Positions 37,445 through 46,807 of a stretch of DNA of 64,000 nucleotides are shown piece by piece. Location: the NCBI GenBank assembly GCA_963776665.1, contig CAVZNQ010000035.1, positions 44,796 through 108,795 on the forward strand. The letters are read 5' to 3'. Source of the stretch: Roseiarcus sp963776665. GTDB lineage: Bacteria; Pseudomonadota; Alphaproteobacteria; Rhizobiales; Beijerinckiaceae. Under the pieces are notes generated by a model. The model was not told the origin of the DNA and made no database searches. It saw only the letters and a program-made list of their open reading frames with translations. A program made the translations under genes and the position numbers. Numbering within the stretch: the first letter of the stretch is position 1; the number at the start of each line of letters is the position of its first letter.

Positions 37445-40108
37445 ATGGACGACCGAGTCTTGGGACAATCCGACGAGACCGACGAATGGCTCGACGCGCT
37501 GGATTCGGTCGAGGCCTTCGAGGGGATCGGCAAGGTCGATGAGATCCTCGATTCCGTCGTCGCCGCCGCCCGCCGAAAGGGCGCAAAGCTGCCCTTCGCC
37601 GCCAACACCGCCTATGTCAACACCATCCCGCCGGAAGAGCAGCCGGCCCATCCCGGCGACCGCAAGATCGAGCAGCTCATCCGCCGCTACGTGCGCTGGA
37701 ACGCCGCGGCAATCGTCGTCAAGGCGAACAAGGAGTCTTCGGAGCTCGGCGGCCACATTGCGAGCTTTCAGTCGGCGGCGACGCTTTACGACACCGGGTT
37801 CATGCATTTCTGGCATGGCGCGAATGACAGCCACGGCGGCGATCTGATCTATTTCCAGGGCCACAGCGCGCCGGGCATTTACGCCCGCGCGTTCATGGAG
37901 GGGCGTCTCAGCGAGGAGCAGCTTGTCAACTTCCGGCAGGAGGTCGGCGGCAAGGGCCTGTCCTCCTATCCGCATCCGTGGCTCATGCGGGAGTTCTGGC
38001 AGTTCCCGACCGTCTCGATGGGCCTGGGCCCGTTGATGGCTATCTACCAGGCGAGGTTCCTGCGCTACCTGCATTGCCGCGGCCTCGCGGACACGGCGCC
38101 GCGCAAGGTCTGGGTCTTCTGCGGCGACGGCGAGATGGACGAGCCGGAATCGCTCGGGGCCATCTCGCTCGCCGGACGCGAGAAACTCGACAATCTGATT
38201 TTCGTCATCAACTGCAACCTGCAGCGTCTCGACGGGCCGGTGCGCGGCAACGGGAAGATCGTGCAGGAGCTCGAGGCCGATTTCCGCGGCGCGGGCTGGA
38301 ACGTCATCAAGTGCTTGTGGGGATCGGGCTGGGACCAGCTTCTCGCCAGGGACACCGCCGGCAAGCTGCGCCAGCTGATGGAGGAGTGCGTCGACGGCGA
38401 ATACCAGGACTTCAAGTCGAAGGACGGCGCGTATATCCGCAAGCACTTCTTCGGCCGTCATCCCGAAACGGCGGCGATGGTCGCGGACTGGACCGACGCC
38501 GAGATCTGGGCGCTGACCCGGGGCGGGCACGATCCGGTCAAGGTCTACGCCGCCTACAAGGCCGCCGTCGAGCACAAGGGCCAGCCGACCGTCATTCTCG
38601 CCAAGACGGTCAAGGGCTACGGCATGGGCGCGGCCGGCGAGGGGCAGATGATCGCCCATCAGGCCAAGAAGCTCGGCCACGACGCGCTCACGGCCTTCCG
38701 CGACCGGTTCCAGATTCCGGTCTCCGACGCCGACCTCGACAAAGTTCCGTTCCTCCGCTTTGCCGAGAATAGCCCCGAGATGGGCTATCTGCGCGATCGG
38801 CGGGCGGCGCTTGGCGGCTACCTGCCGGCGCGCCGGCGCAGGAGCGAACCGCTGCAGGTTCCGCCGCTCTCGGCTTTCGACGCCGTATTGAAAGCAACCG
38901 CCGAGGGGCGGGAAATCTCGACGACTATGGCCTTCGTCAGGGTTCTGACCACCCTCCTGCGCGACAAGGACATTGGTCCGCATGTGGTCCCGATCGTCCC
39001 CGACGAGAGCCGGACCTTCGGCATGGAAGGACTATTTCGGCAGGTCGGCATCTTCAGCCAGGTAGGCCAGCTCTATCGGCCCCAGGACGCCGATCAGCTC
39101 ATGTACTACCGCGAGGATCCGAAAGGACAGATCCTTCAGGAAGGCATCAACGAGCCTGGCGCTATGGCCTCTTTCATTGCTGCCGGCACGTCTTATTCGA
39201 CGTCCAACGTGCCGATGATTCCATTCTATATCTACTACTCGATGTTCGGCTTTCAGCGGGTCGGCGATCTCGCCTGGGCGGCGGGCGACATGCGGACCCG
39301 CGGCTTCCTGATCGGCGGGACGTCGGGACGCACCACCCTGAATGGCGAGGGCCTGCAGCACGAGGACGGCCATAGCCATATTCTGGCCTCGACCATTCCC
39401 AATTGCGTGACTTACGACCCGACCTACGCCTATGAACTCGCGGTCATCGTCCACGCGGGCTTGAAACGCATGCTGGTCGATCAGGACGACGTCTACTATT
39501 ACATCACGACCCTGAACGAGAATTACGCCCATCCGGCGATGCCGGAGGGGGCTGAAGAGGGAATTCTCAGCGGCGCTTACAAGCTGCGCGAGGTTAAGGC
39601 CGACAAGCCCGGCTTGCAGGTGCGTCTGCTCGGCGCTGGCGCGATCCTGCGCGAAGTCGAGGCGGCGGCGGAGATGCTGGCCAGCGAGCATGGCGTCAGC
39701 AGCGAGATCTGGAGCGTAACGAGCTTCACCGAATTGCGCCGTGAGGGGCTCGACGTCGAACGGTGGAACCTCCTTCATCCGGAGGCCGACCCGAAGATTC
39801 CATTCATCACCCGGGCCCTGTCGAGCGGAAAGGGCCCGGTCATCGCGTCGACCGACTACATGAAGGCGGTTGCGGATGGAATCCGACCGTATGTGCCCGC
39901 GCGCTACAAGGTGCTCGGAACCGACGGGTTCGGACGCTCCGACTATCGCCGCCGATTGCGCTCATTCTTCGAGATCGACCGCTATCACGTCACGGTCGCA
40001 AGCCTGAAGGCGCTGGCGGACGAGCAATTGCTGCCGAGCCGGCGCGTGGCCGAGGCGATCGCGAAATACGGCATCGACCCGGAGGGGCCGAACCCGGCGC
40101 GAAGCTGA
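37445..40108 (+). CDS. aceE: Pyruvate dehydrogenase E1 component, homodimeric type
   Basis: Decarboxylates pyruvate and passes the acetyl group to the lipoyl E2. Seen: PAHPGDRKIEQLIRRYVRWN, GHSAPGIYARAFMEGRLSEE, the ThDP motif VFCGDGEMDEPESLGAISLA near residue 226 with the closing NCNLQRLDGPVRGN, and IPFYIYYSMFGFQRVGDLAW. The length of 887 residues matches AceE. The ATG has GAGAGGGAGGC upstream. aceF and lpd follow, giving a full complex in one operon. Confidence 0.97.
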   Translation: MDDRVLGQSDETDEWLDALDSVEAFEGIGKVDEILDSVVAAARRKGAKLPFAANTAYVNTIPPEEQPAHPGDRKIEQLIRRYVRWNAAAIVVKANKESSELGGHIASFQSAATLYDTGFMHFWHGANDSHGGDLIYFQGHSAPGIYARAFMEGRLSEEQLVNFRQEVGGKGLSSYPHPWLMREFWQFPTVSMGLGPLMAIYQARFLRYLHCRGLADTAPRKVWVFCGDGEMDEPESLGAISLAGREKLDNLIFVINCNLQRLDGPVRGNGKIVQELEADFRGAGWNVIKCLWGSGWDQLLARDTAGKLRQLMEECVDGEYQDFKSKDGAYIRKHFFGRHPETAAMVADWTDAEIWALTRGGHDPVKVYAAYKAAVEHKGQPTVILAKTVKGYGMGAAGEGQMIAHQAKKLGHDALTAFRDRFQIPVSDADLDKVPFLRFAENSPEMGYLRDRRAALGGYLPARRRRSEPLQVPPLSAFDAVLKATAEGREISTTMAFVRVLTTLLRDKDIGPHVVPIVPDESRTFGMEGLFRQVGIFSQVGQLYRPQDADQLMYYREDPKGQILQEGINEPGAMASFIAAGTSYSTSNVPMIPFYIYYSMFGFQRVGDLAWAAGDMRTRGFLIGGTSGRTTLNGEGLQHEDGHSHILASTIPNCVTYDPTYAYELAVIVHAGLKRMLVDQDDVYYYITTLNENYAHPAMPEGAEEGILSGAYKLREVKADKPGLQVRLLGAGAILREVEAAAEMLASEHGVSSEIWSVTSFTELRREGLDVERWNLLHPEADPKIPFITRALSSGKGPVIASTDYMKAVADGIRPYVPARYKVLGTDGFGRSDYRRRLRSFFEIDRYHVTVASLKALADEQLLPSRRVAEAIAKYGIDPEGPNPARS

Positions 40109-40151
40109 CACTCGCCGTCCCTTTCAACCTTTGTCGCTGAGGAGAGCGCCG

Positions 40152-41791
40152 GTGGCGAAAATCGACGTGAAAGTTCCCGATATCGGCGACTTCAAGGATG
40201 TCCCGGTCATCGAGGTCCTCGTGAAGCCGGGCGACGTCGTGAAGGCCGAGCAGCCGCTGGTCACGCTCGAGTCCGACAAGGCGACCATGGACGTGCCCTC
40301 GCCGATCGCAGGCGCCGTCTCCGACGTCGTCGCGAAAGTCGGCGACAAGGTGTCGATGGGAACGCTGATCGCGCGCATCGACTCTGCGGCGGGCGAAGCC
40401 GCCGCGAAGGCGTCCGCCGGCCAAGGCCGCGGCGCCCCGGCGCGGCCTCCGCCAAAGCAACCCCGGCGCCCGCGCTCCCGCCAAAGCCGCGACGATCGAC
40501 GTCACGTGTCCCGACATCGGCGACTTCAAGGACGTGCCGGTCATCGAAATTCTGGTGAAGGCGGGCGACATCGTCGAGGCCGAACAGCCGCTGGTGACGC
40601 TCGAATCCGACAAGGCGACGATGGACGTGCCGTCTCCGGCGGCCGGCAAGATCACGCAGATGGTCGCCAAGGTCGGCGACAAAGTTGTCGATGGGCGCCC
40701 TTATCGCGAAGCTCGACGCCAGCGGGCCAGCCGCGCCGATTTCGCCGGAACAGGAAGACGAGGCGGAGGCCAAGGAGGAGGAGGACGCCGCAAAAGCGCC
40801 CCTCACTTCGCCCGTTGCGCCGCGGGACCTGCCGCCCGCTCTTAAGCCGACCACGCCGGGTCCGGGACCCGCGGCGGCCGACTTCTCCGGCGTATTCGCC
40901 GGCCCCGCGGTTCGACGCTTGGCGCGGGAGCTCGATCTTGATCTCAACACGGTCAAAGGCACCGGAGAGAAGGGCCGTATAACCCGCGAGGATATCAAAT
41001 CCGCATTGTCGCGCGGCGGCGCGGGCGCTACGCCCGCCGGGGGCGGCGCTCTGCCGACGATCCCCACTGTTGATTTCGCCAAATTCGGGCCGATCGAGAC
41101 CGTTCCTTTGTCGCGCATCAAGCGAATCTCGGGTCCGCGCCTGCACGCGTCGTGGGTGAACGTGCCGCATGTCACGCACACCGACGAGGCGGACATCACC
41201 GAACTCGAAGCCTTCCGCAAGGCTCTCGACGAGGACGCCAAGAAGGACAAGTCGAAGCCCTATCGCGTTTCACTGCTGCCGCTGCTGATGAAGGCCGTGG
41301 TCTCGACCCTGAAGGCGTTTCCGACCTTCAACGCCGCGTTAAATCCGGCGGGCGACTCCTTGATCCTGCGCCGCTATTGGCACCTCGGCGTCGCCGTCGA
41401 CACGCCCGATGGCCTCGTCGTCGCCGTGATCAAGGACGTCGATCGGAAGGGCGTCGTCGAGCTCGCCCGCGAACTTGGCGCCCTCTCCGAGAAGGCGCGC
41501 GGCGGCAAGCTCAGCCCGGCCGAAATGCAGGGCGCGACATTCACCATCTCATCGCTTGGCGGGATTGGCGGGACGGCGTTCACGCCGATCGTCAATGCGC
41601 CCGAGGTCGCAATCCTTGGCGTGGTGCGGTCGAAGATGGCCCCGGTCTGGGACGGGAAGGCGTTCGAGCCGCGCCTGATGCTGCCGCTTTGCCTCTCCTA
41701 CGACCATCGTGTCATCGACGGCGCCGCGGCGGCGCGCTTCATGCGCCGATTGGCGGGGACCGTCGAGGACATGCGGCGCGTGCTTCTGTGA
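40152..41791 (+). pseudogene. aceF: Dihydrolipoamide acetyltransferase E2 with two lipoyl domains, several frameshifts
   Basis: Core of the pyruvate dehydrogenase complex. The GTG start gives lipoyl domain 1 (KVPDIGDFKDVPVIEVLVKP, with SDKATMDVP). A second lipoyl domain starts near 40500 in another frame, again with SDKATMDVP. A third frame from about 40690 carries the peripheral-subunit-binding part (AVRRLARELDLDLNTVKGTG) and the catalytic domain ending LPLCLSYDHRVIDGAAAARF, with the catalytic histidine. Breaks lie near 40430, 40475 and 40690, in the Ala/Pro-rich linker and at the end of domain 2. Each domain is well preserved, so sequence errors are more likely than loss of function. Confidence 0.88.
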
Positions 41792-41821
41792 TTGCGCGGG
41801 AATAGCGGGAGACACGCGACC

Positions 41822-43600
41822 ATGGCCAAGGAAATCCGGCTTCCCGACATCGGCGACTTCAAGGACGTGCCGATCATCGAGGTCCAGATCGCGCCCGGAA
41901 AGAGCGTCCGCAAGGAAGAGACGATCCTCACGCTCGAGAGCGACAAGGCGACAATGGATGTGCCGGCGCCCGAAGACGGGGTGATTGGCGAGGTCCGGGT
42001 CAAGGTCGGCGACAAGATCAGCGAGGGCGCGGTGCTTGCGACTTACGCCGAGGGCGGAGAAGCGAAGCCGGCCGCCGCTGCTGCGGCGCAGCCCGCCGCC
42101 GCGCCGTATGGCGGCGCCGAGATCCAGGAGCCGACGCCCAAGGCCGCGCCTGCGGCCGCGCCGAAGCCCGCGGCCGATCCGGGCGGCAAGGCTGACGTCG
42201 AGGCGGAGATCCTCGTCCTCGGGGCGGGTCCCGCGGGCTACACCGCCGCCTTCCGCGCCGCCGATCTCGGCCAAAAGGTCGCGCTCATCGACAAGCGCCA
42301 GACTCTTGGCGGCGTCTGCCTCAACGTCGGCTGCATCCCCTCCAAGGCGCTGCTGCATGTCGCGAAAGTGATCGACGAAGCTGCGGGGATGGGCGTGCAT
42401 GGGGTCAAGTTCGGCCCCCCCGCGCTCGACCCCAGCGGCGTTCGCGGCTGGAAGGACGGCGTGATCAAGCGGCTCACGGGCGGGCTCGCGGCCCTCGCCA
42501 AGCAGCGCAAGGTTACGGTCGTCGCGGGGGATGCGAAGTTCACCTCGCCCAACACGCTCAGCGTCGAGACGAAGGACGGGTCGAAGACGGTGAGGTTCGC
42601 CAAGGCGATCATCGCAGCGGGCTCCGAGCCGGTCATGCCGGGCTTCATTCCCTCCGATCCGCGTGTATGGGATTCGACGGGCGCGCTGGAAGTGAGCTTC
42701 ATCCCGAAGCGGATGCTGGTCCTCGGCGGCGGCATCATCGGCCTTGAGATGGCGACGGTCTATCACTCGCTGGGCGCCGGCATCACGGTGATCGAGATGA
42801 TGGACCAGTTGATGCCCGGCGCCGATCCGGACGTAGTCGCGCCGCTCGCCAAGCGCGTCGGCAAGCTCTACGAGAAGGTCCTGCTCAAGACGAAAGTCAC
42901 GAAGGTCGAAGCCAAGGACGACGGTCTGCACGTGTCCTATGAGGGCCCGGACGGCCCCAAAACTGAAGTCTTCGACGCGATGCTCGTCTCCGTCGGCCGG
43001 CGTCCAAACGGAAAGGCGATCGGGGCCGAAGCGGCCGGAGTAGCGGTCGACGAGCGGGGCTTCATCGCGGTCGACAAGCAGATGCGGACCAACGTCCCCC
43101 ACATCTTCGCGATCGGCGATATCGTTGGCCAGCCGATGCTCGCCCACAAAGGGACGCACGAGGGTAAGGTCGCAGCGGAAGTCGCGAGCGGACACAAATC
43201 CTCTTTCGACGCCAAGGTGATACCGTCGGTCGCTTACACTGATCCTGAAGTCGCCTGGGCGGGTCCGACCGAGACGGAGCTCAAGGCCAAGGGGGTCAAA
43301 TACGGCAAGGCCGTCTTCCCATGGGCGGCGAGCGGGCGTTCGCTCTCGCTCGGCCGCGACGAGGGCCTGACCAAGACGCTGTGGGATGAGGAGACCCAGC
43401 GGCTGATCGGGTGCGGCATCGTCGGCCCCAACGCCGGCGACCTCATCTCGGAGGCGGCGCTGGCGATCGAGATGGGCGCCGAAGCCGAAGACATCGGCCT
43501 CACCATTCATCCCCACCCGACGCTGTCCGAGACCTTCGCCATGTCGGCCGAAGCCTTCGCCGGAACCCTTACTGATCTCTACATGCCAAAGAAGAAGTAA
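41822..43600 (+). CDS. lpd: Dihydrolipoamide dehydrogenase with N-terminal lipoyl domain
   Basis: Flavoprotein that re-oxidises dihydrolipoamide with NAD. Residues 1-80 are a lipoyl domain (RLPDIGDFKDVPIIEVQIAP with SDKATMDVP, lysine near 42), followed by an Ala/Pro-rich hinge, then the E3 part: FAD motif VLGAGPAGYTAAFRAADLG near 134, redox-active GGVCLNVGCIPSKALLHV near 164, NAD motif VLGGGIIGLEMATVYHSLG, and HPHPTLSETF with the catalytic histidine. The ATG at 41822 replaces an upstream in-frame start that lacks family support. The lipoyl-E3 fusion is known in some bacteria. Confidence 0.96.
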   Translation: MAKEIRLPDIGDFKDVPIIEVQIAPGKSVRKEETILTLESDKATMDVPAPEDGVIGEVRVKVGDKISEGAVLATYAEGGEAKPAAAAAAQPAAAPYGGAEIQEPTPKAAPAAAPKPAADPGGKADVEAEILVLGAGPAGYTAAFRAADLGQKVALIDKRQTLGGVCLNVGCIPSKALLHVAKVIDEAAGMGVHGVKFGPPALDPSGVRGWKDGVIKRLTGGLAALAKQRKVTVVAGDAKFTSPNTLSVETKDGSKTVRFAKAIIAAGSEPVMPGFIPSDPRVWDSTGALEVSFIPKRMLVLGGGIIGLEMATVYHSLGAGITVIEMMDQLMPGADPDVVAPLAKRVGKLYEKVLLKTKVTKVEAKDDGLHVSYEGPDGPKTEVFDAMLVSVGRRPNGKAIGAEAAGVAVDERGFIAVDKQMRTNVPHIFAIGDIVGQPMLAHKGTHEGKVAAEVASGHKSSFDAKVIPSVAYTDPEVAWAGPTETELKAKGVKYGKAVFPWAASGRSLSLGRDEGLTKTLWDEETQRLIGCGIVGPNAGDLISEAALAIEMGAEAEDIGLTIHPHPTLSETFAMSAEAFAGTLTDLYMPKKK

Positions 43601-43695
43601 CAGTGCGTCAGTTTCCGATATAGACTTGGAGCAAGGCTCGGAAACGGTGAGTAAGGTGGAGGCGTAGAGCGTCCAGACCGGGTGGAGTTAGGGCG

Positions 43696-43950
43696 ATGGC
43701 TGCAAACGACGATCAAGCTTCGGACGACCGGGACTTTGTGCCGCCGCAGGAGGGGGCTGCGCAGTTCGCTGCCCGAGCGAAAACGTCGCCCGGCAATGTC
43801 TGGTTCACGATCGGACAGGGATGGGCGTTCGATGACGGAGGAGAGACTCGTTTCTCGGTCAGGCTGACGATGATACCCACAGGCTGGAACGGCGAGCTGG
43901 TGCTCGTCCCCATTCCCAAATCTCGCTACTCGATCGATTCGGCAAACTGA
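43696..43950 (+). CDS. Small cysteine-free protein upstream of the radical SAM gene
   Basis: An 84-residue protein, not assigned to a named family. Seen: an acidic, disordered N-terminus and a beta-rich C-terminal half with WFTIGQGWAFDDGG and FSVRLTMIPTGWNGELVLVP, a pattern like many short alphaproteobacterial proteins of unknown function (IGxaW..GxxFxvxLxxlPxxGxlvL). GGAGTTAGGG precedes the ATG. It lies 29 bp before the radical SAM gene on the same strand, so they are likely cotranscribed. It could be a partner or, less probably, a peptide substrate of that enzyme. Confidence 0.55.
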   Translation: MAANDDQASDDRDFVPPQEGAAQFAARAKTSPGNVWFTIGQGWAFDDGGETRFSVRLTMIPTGWNGELVLVPIPKSRYSIDSAN

Positions 43951-43979
43951 CGACGAACAAGCATAGGGGAGGCGCGCTC

Positions 43980-44924
43980 GTGCATGGCCCTGAGATAGTC
44001 TCACAGACCGGGGCGACCACGCCCGAGGATGTCAACGGCGTACTGAATTTTCTCTGGCTGGAACTGACCAACCGCTGCAATCTCCAGTGCATCCACTGCT
44101 ATACCGAGTCCGGTCCCCATACGGGCGGCGGCGACATCCTGACCGCCGAAAACTATGAGGATCTTATGACCGAGGCGCACGGACTCGGGTGCAAGAAGAT
44201 TCAGTTTATCGGCGGCGAGCCTCAACTCAATCCGCAGTTCAAGCGTCTGCTGAGGTTCAGCACAGAAGTCGGATTCGAGTTCATCGAGGTTTTCAGCAAC
44301 CTCACCAGACTCGACGAGGAGACGCTCGAGATCACGGTCGAAAACGGAGTGCATTTCGCCACCTCGGTCTATTCCGACGATCCGGCCGTGCACGACAGGA
44401 TCACGACCGTTCGCGGCAGCCATCGGCGGACGATCGGCAATCTGCGCCGTTTGATCGACCGCGGCGTGTCCGCTCGGGCGGCGATCATCAGCATGGACAA
44501 CGATCGAGAAGCGACTGAGCGGACCGGCCAATTCCTGCTTGGTCTCGGCGCCAGTCTCGGGGGCAACCGCTCATCCGAAGTCCGCGAGTTCGGCCGTGGC
44601 CAGGAGGTCGTCGGCAAGAGCGAGAGCATGGACCGTCTGTGCGGGCATTGCTGGAACGGCAACCTTGCGATCGCCCCGGACGGGAAAGCGATGCCTTGCG
44701 TCATGGCCAGGCAGTGGCCAGTCGGCAATGTTCTGGAGAATTCGCTCGGCGACATTCTCAACGGCGACGAGCTCCGCGCCACCCGCCGTCAGATCTACGA
44801 GAGCGCCTGGATGCGGGCGGGGAGTTGCGAGCCGTTTTGCATGCAGTCTTGCGGGCCCGATCTGTCCTGCCCTTGCAATCCCCTCTTGTGCCAACAATCC
44901 TGCGCGCCGTGGGACGCTCAGTAA
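43980..44924 (+). CDS. Radical SAM/SPASM domain protein
   Basis: Iron-sulfur enzyme that generates a radical from SAM; the substrate is unknown. Seen: ELTNRCNLQCIHCYTESGP with the CxxxCxxC cluster near residue 38, IQFIGGEPQLNP (GGEP motif), and a C-terminal SPASM region: CGHCWNGNLAIAPDGKAMPC, GNVLENSLGDIL, then a cysteine-dense tail CEPFCMQSCGPDLSCPC ending near CQQSCAPWDAQ. The tail could ligate one or two auxiliary clusters, as in peptide-maturing enzymes. The GTG start follows GGGGAGG. Confidence 0.85.
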   Translation: MHGPEIVSQTGATTPEDVNGVLNFLWLELTNRCNLQCIHCYTESGPHTGGGDILTAENYEDLMTEAHGLGCKKIQFIGGEPQLNPQFKRLLRFSTEVGFEFIEVFSNLTRLDEETLEITVENGVHFATSVYSDDPAVHDRITTVRGSHRRTIGNLRRLIDRGVSARAAIISMDNDREATERTGQFLLGLGASLGGNRSSEVREFGRGQEVVGKSESMDRLCGHCWNGNLAIAPDGKAMPCVMARQWPVGNVLENSLGDILNGDELRATRRQIYESAWMRAGSCEPFCMQSCGPDLSCPCNPLLCQQSCAPWDAQ

Positions 44925-44975
44925 GAGCTTTCGCATGACGTCGTCGCGGACTGGGCGCCTCTGCGCTCTCAGAGG

Positions 44976-45878
44976 GTGAGGGTCTTCTTCTTCGGCGTGG
45001 GCTATTGCGCCGAAGCGCTGATCCGGAACATGCCGGGGATCGACCCTAGCGGAACGACCCGCACGGAGGCGCGCGCCGCGGAGCTTCGCGCGCGAGGCGT
45101 CGACGCCCACGTCTTCGATGGGGAGCGAGCTTCGGCGGGCATTGAAGAGGCCTTGAAGCGCGCCGAAGCGATTGTGGTTTCCATTCCCCCGCGCGAGGGA
45201 GTTGGCGCGCCGCTCGCACGCTTTGCATCCTCGATCGCGCACGCTCCGCGGCTCGGGCGCATTCTCTACTATTCGACCATTGGCGTGTACGGCGATCACG
45301 GCGGCGGCTGGGTTGACGAGACGAGCGCGACGGCGACCCGGACGGTCCGAGGGCTGGCGCGGCTCGAGGACGAGGCGCGATGGACGGCGGCGGCCCGGGC
45401 GCGGGGCGTCGAAGCCGACATTCTGCGCCTCGCCGGAATCTACGGCCCCGCCCGCAATGCGCTCGTCAATTTGAGACGGGGCCAAGCGCGCCGGATCGTC
45501 AAGCCGGGGCAGGTGTTCAACCGGATACATGTCGACGACATCGCCGAATTGACGCGCCTCGCGCTGAACCGGGGGCTCGAAGGCCAGGTTTGGAACGTCG
45601 CCGATGAGGAGCCCGCCCCGCCGCAAGATGTGATCGCTTTTGCGGCGGCGCTGCTCGGGCTCCCGCAGCCGCCCGAGGAGCCATTTGACGCAGCGCGACT
45701 CTCGCCGATGGCGGCTGAGTTCTACGCTGATAACAAGCGGGTTTCGATCAACAAGGCCAAGTCGCTCATGGGATTTGCCCCCGCGTATCCGACCTATCGC
45801 GAGGGGCTAAAGACACTGGCGGAGCGAGGGGAGGGCAGGGAGTCGCCTCGCGGACTGCGCCCTGAACCGGCCGGCTGA
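44976..45878 (+). CDS. NAD(P)-dependent epimerase/reductase family protein (YeeZ-like)
   Basis: Extended-SDR-like protein of 300 residues. Seen: N-terminal VFFFGVGYCAEALIRNM in place of the classic GxxGxxG, VSIPPREGVG, YYSTIGVYGDHGGGWVDE with the Tyr of the SDR centre, LRLAGIYGPARNALVN and FNRIHVDDIAELTRLALNRG. This matches the YeeZ group, whose reaction is unknown. The start is the GTG at 44976. It lies 51 bp after the radical SAM gene; a functional link is not shown. Confidence 0.75.
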   Translation: MRVFFFGVGYCAEALIRNMPGIDPSGTTRTEARAAELRARGVDAHVFDGERASAGIEEALKRAEAIVVSIPPREGVGAPLARFASSIAHAPRLGRILYYSTIGVYGDHGGGWVDETSATATRTVRGLARLEDEARWTAAARARGVEADILRLAGIYGPARNALVNLRRGQARRIVKPGQVFNRIHVDDIAELTRLALNRGLEGQVWNVADEEPAPPQDVIAFAAALLGLPQPPEEPFDAARLSPMAAEFYADNKRVSINKAKSLMGFAPAYPTYREGLKTLAERGEGRESPRGLRPEPAG

Positions 45879-45918
45879 ACTGACGCGCCGGTCGTTCGCC
45901 GCGCCTATTCGCTCGAGC

Positions 45919-46644
45919 CTAATCCTTCCGTTCGCCCCCGTCCTCGTCGGTTGGGATGACGACCCCCGAGTTCGGCTCGATCCAGGCCATATGGTCGCGC
46001 ACGGCGGTGACGCCTGGCGTATTCTCGGCAATGACCTTGAGGCCGTCGCGCAACCGTTCATCGGTGATCGAGCCCCCGAAGGTGACGGCTCCGTTCGCGA
46101 CCTCAATCCGCACGCTCGCACGCGGCGCCCACTCAAGCTTGTCGAGTTCTGCCTGAATGGCCGCCTTAATCTCGGCATCGGAATGAGGGGCGTTCGCCCC
46201 AGGCGCTGCCGCCAAGAGTCCCTTGAGGAGGTCGGAGCGCGAGATGACGCCCACAACGGTTTCGCCCCGCAGCACCGGCAGCCGCTTTATGCGATGGCGG
46301 ATCATCCGATCGACCGCTTCGCTGAGTTCCGCGTCCTCCGCAATTGACTCGACATTGCCGGTCATCACTTCGCCGGCCTTGCGCCCGTGCTCATGCGCGT
46401 AGGCCTCGGCGAGCCGTCCGCTGCCGAGCAGGAGGTCGAGCCAATGGGGGCGCTTGCGCTCGCTTCCAAGCTCGCTGCGGCGGAGGAGGTCGCCTTCGCT
46501 CAAGACCCCAATAAGCGCGTTGTGAGGATCGAAGACGAAGAGGGCGCTTACGCGCGATCGCAACATCGTCTCGACCGCTTCTGCGAGGCTCGCGCTCTCG
46601 GGCACGCCGATTACGCCGTAGGTCATCACGTCCCGAACGCGCAT
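45919..46644 (-). CDS. CBS-pair and BON domain protein
   Basis: A 241-residue protein with two CBS domains and a C-terminal BON domain. Seen: MRVRDVMTYGVIGVPESASL and GVLSEGDLLRRSE (CBS 1), KAGEVMTGNVESIAEDAELS and LPVLRGETVVGVISRSDLLK (CBS 2), then a BON domain with IQAELDKLEWAPRASVRIEV and VTFGGSITDERLRDGLKVIA. The ATG at 46644 has GAGGGATGAGAGA upstream; the longer open frame only shadows the asparaginase. Such proteins sense adenine nucleotides and may act at the envelope; the target is unknown. Confidence 0.85.
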   Translation of the reverse strand: MRVRDVMTYGVIGVPESASLAEAVETMLRSRVSALFVFDPHNALIGVLSEGDLLRRSELGSERKRPHWLDLLLGSGRLAEAYAHEHGRKAGEVMTGNVESIAEDAELSEAVDRMIRHRIKRLPVLRGETVVGVISRSDLLKGLLAAAPGANAPHSDAEIKAAIQAELDKLEWAPRASVRIEVANGAVTFGGSITDERLRDGLKVIAENTPGVTAVRDHMAWIEPNSGVVIPTDEDGGERKD

Positions 46645-46807
46645 TCTCTCATCCCTCGCGTCATGGCTGACCCGGAAATGGACCGGATGGCCGCGGACAC
46701 TAAGCGCCGGGTGACCGGCGATAAGCAAGACGGTCGCCATTTGGACTGCCGGGCGCGCCGCTCTTTTGCTATTGCGTCGGTAGGCGCCGGCAACGAGGAG
46801 ATCAACG

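Noticed and set aside
42060..42190. Ala/Pro-rich repeats within lpd
   Set aside because: This is the ordinary flexible hinge after a lipoyl domain, not a DNA repeat of interest.
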